This document shows positions 37,901-50,542 of a DNA stretch of 64,000 nt, in pieces. The position numbers and the translations under genes were made by a program. This DNA comes from Azadirachta indica (taxonomy: Eukaryota > Streptophyta > Magnoliopsida > Sapindales > Meliaceae), in the NCBI GenBank assembly GCA_022749755.1, contig CM040446.1, positions 1,790,966 through 1,854,965 on the forward strand, read 5' to 3'. Under the pieces are notes generated by a model that was given only the letters and a program-made list of their open reading frames with translations, made no database searches and was not told where the DNA came from. Numbering within the stretch: position 1 is the first letter of the stretch; each line of letters begins with the position of its first letter.

Positions 37901-40326
37901 TAACCAAACTAAATAAAAAATTACTTTGCCATGTTATTCCTTTTCTATTTTCTACAATATATCACGTTTTGACTGCTAGATCATGCATGGTTGAACATTC
38001 TTACATAATTTGATTTCCAAATGAATGGCTTTCTATGCCTATATGCTACTTCTGCGTGAATGTGTATGGATGTGATAAATGTCTCATCCAATTCTTTAGG
38101 CTTCAAACCTAGTGAATAAAAGGGATAAAAGATATGCCTTCAAATTCTGCCTGTGACAATAATGCTTCCAGAGATATCTCTTTTTGCCTTTAAAGGTGAC
38201 CAAAGTCTTAACTTTTTGCTACATCTTCTATTGAGAGAACAACCAAACCTCTTACCATCAACAAGCAAATCGGTACTAAAGTTTCAATACTAGAACTCAG
38301 TTTGAGTTGAAAAACTCCTCCTAGAATTGACATTAGATTACAAGGCTGGATAAACAGTTGGGTTGACAGGTTCATAAATAATTGACAGACACATACCTAG
38401 AATTTAGTTTAAAATCGAAAATGTAGAAAAGAAAAACTTCGTGGACCAAAGATGACTACCTCCAATATTTCTTACTTTTTCCTATGAGATGCTATCCAAA
38501 ATATATTCAAAAACTCCAAATCCTATCCTGATTTGTGGAAACCATTTTCAGCTCATCAATCAAATACATCCTAACCGACCTCAACAGTGATCTATATATA
38601 TCTTAGCATAAGATTGTAGGTAAGATATTGACTTGACAATGAATTTAACAGTTAGTAAAATTTAAATTCTCAAACCTCTTTTTAAGGTAAGAAATGCTAA
38701 CCTTCTCTTATGATAAAGAATTCTTAAAATATTCTATGACATAAAATATAGTTGAACAAACTTTTCTATGATTGAGGCAATAGAGATACTTCAAATACAA
38801 CCACTACGAATTTATCTATAAACTAACTAACTTGATGGCGGAAGTTCTCAGAATGATTTACATAGAGATTGCCCAACAAAGGCTTTCCGAAGATTTACCT
38901 ACAAGCATCAATAACATCTACTTCTCTGGCCAAGGAAGAGAGGAAATTCCTGGATTCATGATCAACAAGAACTCTGGGCAGCAGTGGTCAAAATATTGAC
39001 TTGCCAATCTATTTAATGATCTGAAAAAATGTTTGCCTAACATGAATTTTGGCATAAACCTATCAGCCAGAATAATTCAATGGGGTCTCTTCATCTAGGC
39101 CATCTGTTTGAAGCAGCAAAGGCACATGGTCAACAAGAATCTCATAGTTCCTCTCAAAGGGATCCACAAAAATCCATTGCAATCTAATAAGAGAGTTGCA
39201 CTTTACATGTATCTAATTTGTATGACTCCCAATTTAATATGCACAGCGATTTCTCCTCATTCTATCAAAGTAGTGGATTTTATTTTCTAAGATGTCCTCA
39301 GTTCATGTATTCGACATATAACCAGCACAATCCTAGTTATGGCTGGCTTGGAATCTAGGAAACTTCATTAGTATTCCACCAATGAGGTCTTGGTTCAGTT
39401 TAATCAATCCCAACTGCCAAAACCAGAAAGCTATTATGTGATAAATACAAACGCCTTTGAACTTGACTTGTGAACTTAACTTACCAAGATTCATTTAATT
39501 CATATTAGTGTTTTTTTTTTTTTTATGTTAAGTGTTTCATATCACTCAAACAAGTTGAGAAACATCCTTCGTGTATTATTTTAGAAAGTATGATTCAGTT
39601 CAAATAATTACATGACTAATAAAACTAATCACAAACATAATTATGTTCTGAAAGCATATGACTTAAGCTGAGGTATAATGGAATGCAAAATCAAATCATA
39701 ACCAAGCATTTAAAATTTACTTTAGGTAAAAAAGGAGCTACCAAATACTTAATTTTTTAAGTATTCGATATCTACGAGTGCACATATGTTTTGTTGTCAT
39801 CCATAGACTTCAGCAACCATGTCTCTAGGGAAGCTATTAAATATTTCTTAGATCTTTGCATCAGAAAAATTGTTTGATAGCTGCATAATGTATTTAATTG
39901 GAAATTTTAATGTTTATCATGTACTGTCTTAATGAACTGTAAGTCATACAAGCAGTGAGAACAACAGAATATGAATTCAAGATTCTGCTATTAGTGAAAG
40001 TCACAATCAATAAAGTTGTACCACACATAACAAGACTACGTTAAGAGACTGTATTTAGATTAAGGAATTTGGCCCAAGATTTTAGTTCAAGGTGGAATCA
40101 TCAAAGCCATATTTCCCATTTCCCTCACTTTGTGTCAAGAAAAAAATATATTTTTCAGCAATCCCACTACAGCCACCACCACATGTTGTGCCCATACAGC
40201 TGACATAAACTTCCCCAGCACTGCTTCCCACAACTATAGGAACCACACAATCAACCACAGTCGATCAGCACAATTATCCCATCTAAATTTTTGTCACAAA
40301 CAGCACCAACATTATTACCAAACCAC

Positions 40327-40357
<31 letters not shown>

Positions 40358-41565
40358 AGTATTACAAATAGAATACCCATAACAAGTCAAGTGATTCTAC
40401 AGTAGAGGATTTTATATCTCAATTCAAAACTTGTTGGTATACTTTTTTGCCTTTTTCAAACACAACTGCATTAATTAATAATCAATAAATGACTAACAAA
40501 ACAAGATGAGGCCAAACAAATGATCCTATGATGTTTCATCCAATCAAATAATATTTTTTACACTTTGGTGATCATATCTACATAAGATCAGTGTAGGTAA
40601 TGTACTATGGGTGAGAGAAGTAAACAAATACCGCTCAAGGTGCGTAAATTTAGTTCAACACAAAGATGTGCCAATATCAAAAGCCACCTAATTTGCATCT
40701 CACTATTTTTGTGGCAATTTCCATTCAAATTTACAGCATCACTTTCAATACTTATCAAGCAAAAACAAAACTTCACAAGAAATTTCAAAAATACTCTATG
40801 CCTCATCAAATTAAACAATTAAGACCACACAATATACTCTCAAGGCAAAGAGATGATAGTGCCACAAATTACAGAAAAACAAAATGGCTAAGATATGTAT
40901 TTTTTTTGTTTTCTAACAAAAAGAAGATTATATATAGATCTTTGTCATCCACCTACCAAACAACTCAACCTTTTCCTGAAGCTTCTAAAATATCAAACTT
41001 GTGATACATATAACACCTAAGGTGTTTAGAATGAGTCAATTGTTTTCCAGTCAACATATTAAACAAAACCTATGGCTCTTCACCTATTACTGCTGGCCGA
41101 AAACCAGACATTAATTAGTTCGCAAGTCGTTTTCCATTAGGTCAATTGATTAATGATCACTCAAATTATCATAATTATTATCATTACAAAGAAAAAATCT
41201 AGCATCAAATCTCAGGAAATTGTTAGAAAACACTTAATTGAGTAGGGGTAGAACACAAAATCTGAAACAACAATTTGAAATCTAGCCTGAACTGTAAGTG
41301 TTCATTTAAAAATTGAACAAAATAATCCTCGTATGTCCCCCTAATCTGCTAAATCAATTTCTTTAATGAATAATCTTCCTTAAAAGTAACCCATAAGACA
41401 GATAACTACTGAATCCACATATTCAAATACCCCCAAAAATTTATAAATTCTCCATCAGATAGAAACGGATTATCTTCTAAATTAATGACAAAACACCAAA
41501 GAAACTACATAAAATCAGAAGCAAAACTGCTGCAACATGAGAATAGGACATTTAAAGCCCGTTAC
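34950..41565 (-). other. long interval upstream of the AP2-B3 gene; probable leader intron(s)
   Basis: No protein gene recognised. The acceptor just before the AP2-B3 ATG implies at least one 5'UTR intron. A strong matching donor is GGGAG|GTGAGC (last exon base 35860), giving an intron of about 900 bp. The AP2-B3 promoter could lie just upstream, near 36 kb. Two similar segments (about 36690-36770 and 36885-36950, both with GTTAGGTCT and ATTGGTGGTAA) look like a local duplication. A (TA)n run is at 40327-40352. The rest is unremarkable, less AT-rich than other spacers, and may be transcribed. Confidence 0.4.
40327..40352. repeat. (TA)n microsatellite
   Basis: Uninterrupted TA run of 13 units. 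Confidence 0.9.
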
Positions 41566-41643
41566 CTGAGGAATCAAACTGCGGCAAATAGAGGCAGCTG
41601 TCTGTTGTTGTTGTTGTTGCTCCCCAGAGCCAAACAATAAGTG
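41566..41643 (-). other. candidate spliced exon downstream of the miR156 hairpin
   Basis: A 78-base segment bounded on the minus strand by an acceptor (CATACAG|CACTTATTG) and a strong donor (CCTCAG|GTAACG). It contains an ACA/CAA repeat (about five CAA units). It could be an internal exon of the spliced primary miR156 transcript or of a long AP2-B3 leader. Other good minus-strand donors lie nearby (CTTGTTCAG|GTTGG near 41796, CCGAAG|GTACAT near 42250, TTTGACAG|GTAATC near 42457). Confidence 0.35.
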
Positions 41644-42764
41644 CTGTATGAAAATTATAGAAACATTATTTACTGCTATAAATAATTTAAATCAAAATAC
41701 AAAAATCCTTGCTAGTAATGAAGATTTTGAAGGGAAAAATGGAAACAAAATCAAAATTGAGAAAAATCAGCTGACTTATTAGGGGCCCATTACCAACCTG
41801 AACAAGCAGATTTCCTTTTGCAGAAACCTTATTCATGGCTACAAAATCGAGCATATTTTCCCAGAAGAGGAAACAAGAAAATCTTCCCATATTTAGCCCT
41901 TTCTTCCTAGAACAAGCAAAATCCTCCCTTAGAACCCGGAATAAGGGCAAAAGCTGCAGCACTTGATTAGGAAACAAATCAAATATCAAATATCACATAT
42001 CACATATCAATTATAGGGAAAACCCATTTGAGATCAGTTAATAGGAACACAAAAGAATCAAAATCAGAGCCAGATTGAGAGGAAGAAAAGAGTTGAAGTC
42101 ACAAAACAAAAGATACCCTTTAATTGGAATGGTGTAGGGCAAGAAATAATAGAGAAAGAAGAGAGGTTTTCGAAGCAGAAAACGAGAAGGAACATAAAAA
42201 TTCCAAAAATACAGTTTTCTGTTAAATATGAACAGTGTAAAAATGTACCTTCGGGTAGCAAACTTAGTCCTCTTCAGAGAAGGAGAGGACCATGAAAAGT
42301 CACGCTTTCAAGATTGAAGCTCCATCACCAATTAATAAAATAATATATAATTGACAAAACAAGTAAGTAAAGTGAGTCCACGCAGATATTTATGATAAAC
42401 CCAAGTAATAAAAAAGAAGAAAAGCAGCTAGAGCTTATCTATATCTGCACGATTACCTGTCAAATTACATGAACCGAAATTCTTCCTCTTGTGAACAAAA
42501 CTTATCAGCCATATTTTAAGTTTTCAAATTGTTAGCTAAAAGGCAACACAAATACAGAAAGCAAAGAGGGTTTTGGAAGAAAAGAGAATAACCAAGAGAT
42601 TTTGATGATCATGTTATGTACTGCCTGCTGTTTCTGGGAGATGTAAAGAGACATCTGGAAGGAAGAAAGTACTAGAGAAAGAGAGATATCAGAGGAAATT
42701 ACTGTAAGCTTTTTTCTGGAAGTATTTTTGTTTTTGCTGTTGTGAGGAAACACTTACGAAAATG

Positions 42765-42851
42765 AAGCTGACAGAAAGAGAAGTGAGCACGCACCCGCAA
42801 AGATATTTCCTCATACAATTGCCTGCGTGTGCTCACTCTCTTCTGTCAGTA
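42765..42851 (-). ncRNA. MIR156: MIR156 precursor hairpin
   Basis: The exact 20-nt miR156, TGACAGAAGAGAGTGAGCAC, lies on the minus strand with its 5' end at 42848 and its 3' end at 42829. The partner arm (42767-42788), GCTCACTTCTCTTTCTGTCAGC on that strand, pairs with it almost fully, with a small bulge. The inner stem continues through ACGCAGGCAA against TTTGCGGGTGCG, with a loop of about 20 bases. This is the canonical form of a plant MIR156 foldback with mature sequence on the 5' arm. miR156 directs cleavage and translational repression of SPL transcription factor mRNAs and sets the juvenile phase. A TATA box lies about 450 bases upstream. A splice donor (TTTTC|GTAAGTG) sits immediately after the hairpin, so the primary transcript is probably spliced. 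No SPL target gene lies in the window. Confidence 0.97.
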
Positions 42852-43296
42852 GCTCTCTTGTTTTTCCTCTTCATATTTTTTCTAAATTTCTTTGATGATT
42901 ACATGTTATTATTAGCCATTAACTCACACTAATTTCCTGTCATTAAGACTAGCTAATTACCCAGATCTGAAACTAAAAAAAAACACCCATTTTTAGGAAA
43001 AACTAAAGCTTTTAACTGAAAGAAGCAAATAATAAGATCATGAAATTTATAGAATTAGGGTTTCTTCAATCACCCCAGAAAGAAACCATGGCTAAAACTT
43101 GAACCATAATTCAAACCCACAAAAACCCTTATCTGAATTCCCTACTTTTTGCCTGCTCTTGCATCTCCCGCTCTAAAACCACAAAGAAAAATGAAAAACC
43201 TCTCTCTTTCTTTTACTTCTCTCTCTATAAATTAAGCCTGCTGATTTGCAGCCATTTTCGAGTTGCAGACGATCTGACATCGCCGTTGAGAGATGA

Positions 43297-43306
43297 GTAT
43301 ATATAG
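43297..43306 (-). promoter_or_regulatory. TATA box of the MIR156 primary transcript
   Basis: On the minus strand CTATATATAC is preceded by a pyrimidine-rich CT tract (43328-43346). Transcription would begin near 43265-43275, about 420 nt before miR156. Confidence 0.7.
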
Positions 43307-43486
43307 AGAGAGATCAGAGGAAAAGTAAGAGAGAGAGAGAGAAATGGTGCAAAACGTTCGGAAGCAAAGGGACAACACGATTGAAGACTTGAAAAGAGAG
43401 AGAGAAAGAGAGGGGAAGAGGAGAAGAGAGTAGTTGCGTCGAGTTTTGAGTTCAAGTCGTGTCGAGAATTCATTCGTGATTGGGCC

Positions 43487-43548
43487 ACGTACGACAATGT
43501 CTTTTGACACGTAAGGAGATATATGAGCCGTCAGATCGTCGCCACGTG
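43487..43548 (-). promoter_or_regulatory. ACGT-core / G-box cluster in the MIR156 promoter
   Basis: Three ACGT cores fall within 62 bases: GGCCACGTAC (core 43487-43490), GACACGTAAG (43509-43512) and the perfect G-box CACGTG (43543-43548), 180-250 bases upstream of the TATA box. PIF-type bHLH factors are known to bind G-boxes in Arabidopsis MIR156 promoters; the same use here is inference. Confidence 0.55.
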
Positions 43549-45598
43549 AGGGACCCATTGTCGGTGATGTGGTTTTTGATTGGAAGTTGTGCTGATGGAT
43601 TAGGACTGCGTCAAATAAGGGAGACAAAGATAAATACTAATCACTAATTAATTTATTAATTAAACTTAATCAACAGGTAAAAAATTGATTAATTATATGA
43701 CCCTTTTGTGTTCATGCAATAAGCATCAATGGGATTTTGGCTGCACTAAAATGGAAGTCAAAAACTCTGCTAATTGTCGGTTAATTATTGGACTTTTAAT
43801 AATTATGTTAATACTATCAACTTAACTTTTAGATTTAGTTCTTATTATGATTAAGAAGAAAAAAATTAATTAGAATGGAATTAAAAATATATATATATGG
43901 CCAAATCAAAGTGATTAGTCTCCTCAACAAACAAATTAATTAATCTAAGATTCATTCATATTGAAATTAATTCACTGCTAATTAATTTCGATCGGTACCC
44001 CATTTGACCACTATAGTTCGTTTCACTTGGTTTTGTTGTTACTATTCTTTTTTTTTTTTTAAATTTCAGTCATATTAAACTAGGAAGTGCCATGAATAAT
44101 ATTTGAATTATTTTTTAAAAAAATATGAAATTTAATTTAACATCTCAAAGGACAAATAAAAAATACAATTTAGTATTACTTAATAGGGTGTTGATAGTAC
44201 AAATAAATTCAGGCTTCGGATAGTATAACGCGTATCTTTCTCAGTGAAATTTTACTATTTGCTCACATAAAAATTTCAGATTAGCTTGAAGTTCTTCGTA
44301 ACATAATATTTGTATGAACATGAATCAACATAAATTAAATATTTTTCCTATTTAGCGTAAATAAAATTTGAATTTCAAATTTCATATAATGGCCTAACTT
44401 TAAAATATTTTATTGATTAAATTATTATATGTTGCCAAATAGTGTATGTAGTGGAAGCATGCAAAGCACTTCCATCGAGGCTGCAAATACCATGCCGAAA
44501 AATGTGCTCAAAACTATGAAAACATTGATTTCTTCCATTTGTTTTTATTGTTTTTTTATATTAAATTAAATCAAATTATAAGAAAACATTTGATGTTGAA
44601 TAGTACAATAATGGTACAGTTAGTATGTGTTAATTAAATTAAAATTTTTAAAAAATTATTGAATTAGTACCCAATTAATGGTTTTAGGTATAAAATATTG
44701 TGATACTACATGCCTTTGCGGGTGTGCATGTGATTATAATTTAATTTTTGTTTCTTTTATATTCGAGTTAAGATGATATTATAAAATAATTCGTGATAAG
44801 TTTGACTTAATAGAGTGAGCGTTAATTTGCCTAACAATTTTAATTAAAATCCTACAAGTAAGGAAAAAAATTGAGTTCAATATCTTCACATTAAAATTAA
44901 AAAAATAATTTACTAATATTTAAAAAATGAAAGAAAATAGATTCAAAGATACATTGGAATTAATCATGTCATTGAAAAATAAGTGAGAAGAATTTAGTTG
45001 AATATTTTGAATTCCTAAGTGTATAACATTATCATCAATAGATTTTTTTAAATTATTGGTGAATTGAACTTGATTTCAACTATATAGATGAAATCAAATG
45101 TAAAATGTAAAGGTGGTTTTATTCAAAATCTTAATTACATTGAATTGTGTTCTTAAAAAAAATAATTTTTCGTATTCCGTAACTCTAATAGTATTATAGA
45201 AGATTTTTTTTAAAAAAAAAATTAAAGGACATCTTAATTTTGGTAAAAATCGTAAATAATGACAACACATCATTTAATCAATGTTGTCATTATTATAATA
45301 AGCATAAACCTAGCTATCTAGAGATTTAGCTACGTGCTAAGGAAATTAAACAAAAACAAGAAACATAGTTATGAATATCATCACGCAATGAAGAAATTAG
45401 GAGCTATGCAGCTTTGCTATATAGCTAGGGTATGATTAAATTTTGTAGTTGATGATTAATAGGAACAAACTTCTCTCTAGATTGGTCCTAAATCCTAACC
45501 ATTCAATTATGATCCCCAAAGACTTTTACTTGTTAATTGAATTGACATGATGGAGATTGACTAGAGTACCAATACCTTGATTATATATGTATAATTTG

Positions 45599-45637
45599 CA
45601 TCATCATCATCATGATCATCATGATCATCATCGTCAC
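45599..45637. repeat. imperfect ATC/GATC-rich simple repeat
   Basis: CATCATCATCATGATCATCA and onward: trinucleotide ATC units mixed with ATGATCAT palindromes. Confidence 0.8.
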
Positions 45638-46374
45638 TTTACAAGCTTTTGACTTGCAAACCTTTGTCTCCACCACATATTATAGTTGATGTAATTGCTC
45701 TCCCATGTTATGAGATAGATGTGTTTTTGGATATTCTTAGTTGAAGCTCGGGCATCACATCAGCAATAATACAGTAAGTCAATGTTTTTCTTTTTAATTA
45801 GTTCTTACATCTTGTATAGATTTCATTAACATTTATTTATTAATTATTTTAATTATAATACAATTTCAATTTATTTTTATTGAAATTAAATTCTTTTTTG
45901 TACTCTCAATTTTTTTATTAATAAAAATTATAACTCACTATTTTATAAAATTCAAATGATTTCTTGTTGTTACTTACCATTTAGTGAAAAGGCCACTGAC
46001 TCAATAAAATAATATAATCAATTACTTCATCGTCAACTTCTTTTTTCTTATTCTCATTGAAATAAAGTGAGGATATCGATATTAAAATTTGAGATTTAAA
46101 TCTTTTTTAATATAATACTTAAAATTAATTTTCTTTTACCAAGAATATTATATTTATGTAGTTGTGCTTGATCAATTTTATGTCCTGACAAATTTTTGAT
46201 TGAATATATATACGTTATTATCAAAAAAAAATTGTAATTAGTTGTTATGAAGAAAGTTAATTAATATTTATATGAAATTGTAGTTAGAGTGGATGATGAT
46301 GTAATGTTGAACAACAAATATAATTTTTGTTCTTCAACCTTGACCATGTTTTTGTCTCTGTGACATCTCTTGTG

Positions 46375-46470
46375 CATTTGGTATGAAACATTTTTTGTGT
46401 TTGACTTTGTACAAAACAAATATAATGCGTATTTGGTATGAAACAATTTTTTATGTTTGACTTTGTAAAA
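46375..46470. repeat. imperfect tandem repeat, period 55 bp
   Basis: TTTGGTATGAAACA plus GTTTGACTTTGTA recurs 55 bases further on with small changes; the second copy is partial. Confidence 0.75.
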
Positions 46471-49400
46471 TTTGAGAATTTTCAACTTATTTTTTGAAAA
46501 AAAAATTGAAAGGGAAGAAGAGAAGTAAAAAAGAGTGCTCATTTTGTTGGAATCCCACTAAGTGGTATGTATTCAACTTAGTGCAATAAGAAAACAACAA
46601 AATTGAAATTGATTGGGGAAGAGAATTTCCATACCTTGCTTTAAAATTTATCAAAATTTGTTCGTATAATATAATACTCAACAGCAAATAGTATGAATTT
46701 ATTCAAAATATCTAATTATTGAAAGAAATTTTTGTCACATCTCATAGTTTGTATAAGAAAATAACTTAATTAAAATTGAATTGACACAATTTGAGTTATA
46801 AAATTTAAAAACAAATTTAAATGTTTAAATTATAAATGGGATTGTTATTTATAATTTGATGTGAATAATTGCACATTGTCCATTTAAGGGTTTTAAAATG
46901 TATACCCCACTTTTAGCAAATAAATACTTTTTCTAGTCATTTCTTGTGTGCCAAATGTAATGACACTTCTCAATCAATGTTGGCTATAAATTAATAATTT
47001 CTTTTGTTTTTGGGTTGAATATTGCCCCACGATGTAAAGGTCTCCTCTTCCTTCTGTTATTATTATTTTTTTTCAGGCAACTTGCAAGCTTTCAACCCCA
47101 CCAAAAAAAAAGAAAAAAAAAGAAAAAAAAAAGAAAGAAACTACAATTTGAATTGATTGAAAGGTTGTGTTTATATACAATGTACAACATGTCTCTTTAA
47201 AGTTCTTATCCCACTACATTTTCTAGCTTTATGATGTCTCAATTATCTTGACACTTTTTTTGGTTGGTCAAATTTCAATCAAAATAATATCATTTTAATA
47301 AACCTCTCATGTTGTAGTCAAAAAGAGTAAAAATTCACATTTGGTCAGAGCTCTAAGTTGTGATGATAGTAAATTTGTATTTAATTATTAAAAATTACTT
47401 AGTCTGAATCTAGATATTTAAATAATATTGAATTTAAAAGATAATTATAAGAATAGTTTTTATTTATACAAGATTTCATCCTTAACTCAGAAGAATACAA
47501 ACCGTTTTAATAATTTCTAGACTATTGAAGATTTCTAGACGTCTCAGTGGAAACGTAATAGCAAAGATGGAGAACACTTTCGAGGGATTCAAAAGGTGAC
47601 AATTGATTAAATTATGAAAGAGACTTCAATGTGAGAAAAGGATGGAAGGAAACAATCGATATGATATGTTGGCGTATGCTATTTCCTTCCAAAAATGGTG
47701 ACCAAATGTGTCGATAATGAAAATAGAGTATGGTCCCTAAATCAAGGGTCTAACCCTTTTCTTTCTCTAAACCAGAATGAATGAAAATGAAGAGTCTTTT
47801 CCTTTTTTGTATCACTATTTGTTCAAAATACCTTCCTTCCCTTCCCTTATCTTGCCTTGCTGTCTACTTCTTACTAAAGGGTTTGCTCACATGTCCTTTA
47901 AATATTAAAGAATCATATATATCAACAAAGACTAAAATGAAGTTTAACGTATTTGGAGACAATATTTGGTGAATTAGGAGGGCAGGATTCTTTGCGAAGG
48001 ATATTATAACACATACACCTCTTAATTTTGTAGGTAATAATGTTTATTCAAGTAATGGAAGTGGGTGCATTTGTTGTAAGGACAATTATCATTTAAACAC
48101 TAAGGCATTATTTTTTATACAAGTGGAATTATGGTTGCATTTTCAATTAAAATGATTTAATTTTTTATTTTTATTTTTTTAAAAAATTAATAATGCTTAT
48201 TACAAGAAAAATGACTACAGAATTTAGTTTTCATAATTTAAACAAGATTTATAGCAATATACTAGTAACTTATAAAATAAAATTGAAGATTCAATTTGCA
48301 AAACGTTGATAATTTTGGCAAATTCTTATTAATTTTTTCGTAAAATTTTTCAAATATTAGATAAATTTATGTGAGTATTGAATCTTAATTCCTCGCCGCC
48401 AACATGACACAAATCTATCATTTATTATTGTACACACAAAACACGAGAAATAAATTGTACACCTGTGAAATAATAATAGACATAAGTGAGTGTACAACAG
48501 CAAAAAAGGGCGACATTGATGAGCACATAATTAGAGCTCTATAATTATTATCAATGGCTGCAGAGACATATAATTTGTGATTTAATTAGACAGAAAATAG
48601 CAAAGAATTACAGAAATAATCGTTATCGTACATTACAATTTGACACAAAAACATCATTTAAATCATTATTAGATTTATTTGTGTTAAAAGTTTCAATTTT
48701 AGTGTTAAAAATTTCAACTTTATGCTTGATGTGTATATATTTATGATATAATTACCGAGGCTCCTTCTCTCAATCCCAATTTGCAAATGAAATATAATTG
48801 AATTACAGTTACCTCTCTCTTCGTTCTCTCTCTCACATTTTTAACTCTCTGGAACCTACCTACAAATGCGACATGGAGATTTACTCCTTTTTCGATGAGA
48901 TTTCTTTTTTTTTTTTTTTGTTTTTTACTTTTCTTTCTTAAATAAGTGCATACTTCTACTAAATATAAATTTATAATAAAATATTTTCATTTTAAGGAAC
49001 TTTTTCTTTCTCTAGTAATGGTTTATCCCTACTTAAATTTAAATCTATTGCGATTTTTTATTTTTTTTTGTATTTTCAATGTTGTGGTATTATTTGTAGT
49101 TTTATATGAAAAAATTTGAAGGAGCAAAATTTCATATTTAGAAGAATTTATATCATATCAATTTATTTACAAAAAATTTGTTATAGCAAAGATTGAAAAA
49201 ATCATCAAGATTACAAGAGTTAAGGAAGAATTGTCAGGACAGCTCTAAATCAAAACACTTCTGTTCAGTTAAAAACACCGAACAAAAGGAATTAAAAATT
49301 TTCTCTCTGTTCCTCAGTGTTTACCATGATTTATTTGTATTTTTTATTATAATAGATCTATGTAATACTTTGTAAAATTAGTGTAAATTTGCAAAATTTA

Positions 49401-49599
49401 TATTCTTCCGTTTGTGATATAGAATGAAATGAACTTTTCTTGCTTTCAATATATATATTTATGATTTAATTTGACAAGCATGATTCAAATTTAAATTAAT
49501 AAACTATCACATACTGAATAGACTTCTAAGTATCACCGAAATTTAGAGAAAATAATACGAGGGATTTGGAGAATCGACTCAGCAAAATTCACAAATCTC

Positions 49600-49605
49600 G
49601 GCCCA
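49600..49605. promoter_or_regulatory. site II-type element upstream of COA6
   Basis: GGCCCA (TGGGCC on the other strand) lies about 165 bases before the COA6 start codon. TGGGCC/T site II elements, bound by TCP factors, are frequent in promoters of plant nuclear genes for mitochondrial proteins. The motif is short, so this is suggestive only. A small inverted repeat, CCCAATTTCCAAATTGGG, overlaps it. Confidence 0.4.
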
Positions 49606-49767
49606 ATTTCCAAATTGGGTCACCTAAGTAATCAAGGCCCGGATCGGCTCAGCCCGGCCGGAATATCTCTACCCGGTCCATATCGGAGTCTTCTCACGGG
49701 AACGCACTGAAGCTGAGATCCCGAACAGCTCGAAAGAGAAACTGGCTTTGGGCAAGAGAAATCATCT

Positions 49768-50542
49768 ATGTCGGCACTAGAAGCTTACGCATCAAGAAAC
49801 CCAGATGAAATCCAGACAGACGTCCTGTTGAAAGCCAGACAAGCTTGCTACAAAGCTCGCGACGCGTTTTATGCTTGCTTGGAGAAAGAATCGAATAAGA
49901 AACCAACCGAAATCGCTTCCGTCGGTCTTTTATATCCGGCTGAATGCAAGGCTTACAGAGAAGAATTCGTCAACCATTGCCGCGCTTCTTGGGTAATCAA
50001 ATTTGCTTTTCAAGCTTTAATATCTTAGAAAGATTATATATATATATATATATTTGGAAAAAGAAAGCTATTTAGTTTATGAGTCTGGTGGGTTAATATA
50101 GTTTATCTCTGTTAATTTTGGGGTTAACTACGGTTTTAAGATTTATACGAATGTAAAATAGGGTTATGAAAATTGTTGAATTTTAGGGGAGTTCTATGAT
50201 AAAGTTTAGATTTTTTTTAAAAATGTCTAACAGGAAAAGTTGAAACCAAAAAATTAGGGGAGGTATATGATGTTATGGCTGTAATTATGATATTTTGATA
50301 TGTTGGCAAGTGATTTTTTTTTTTTGGGTTTTGCAATGTGAGAAGAAAGAAAGTGGGTGGAGGTAGTAATTTGATTGGTTTGTTGATTGTGAATTTTGGA
50401 TGGATAGGTGAAACATTTTGATAGATTGTATTGCAAGAACAAGAGGGTACAGAGGCTATTGGATGATGGCAGCCAGACAAGGAGAGGTCCGTTGACACTT
50501 CCTCAGCCTTACACATTCAAGCCTTCTTCTGGTTCTAGCTAG
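49768..50542 (+). CDS. COA6: cytochrome c oxidase assembly factor 6 (COX6B/CHCH family), 2 exons
   Basis: Small twin-cysteine protein of the mitochondrial intermembrane space, needed for copper delivery to cytochrome c oxidase. Exons: 49768-49992 and 50408-50542, joined TGG|GTG, giving 119 aa. The cysteine pattern is the COA6 one: CX9C at C27-C37 (CYKARDAFYAC) and CX10C at C60-C71 (CKAYREEFVNHC), followed by HFDRLYCKNKR. There is no cleavable presequence, as expected for proteins imported by the MIA pathway. The tail ends PYTFKPSSGSS. The match from memory is Arabidopsis At5g58005, annotated there as a subunit VIb family protein. The 415-bp intron contains nothing else recognisable. Confidence 0.92.

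Larger units (their letters stand above)
43620..49590. other. 6-kb AT-rich spacer between MIR156 and COA6
   Basis: No gene recognised on either strand. It holds an imperfect ATC/GATC-rich tract at 45599-45637, an imperfect tandem repeat at 46375-46470, and several poly(T) and poly(A) runs. Confidence 0.6.

Noticed and set aside
43225..43627. Two overlapping minus-strand open frames of 90 and 131 codons
   Set aside because: They coincide with the CT-rich promoter and start region of MIR156 and have no protein-like features.
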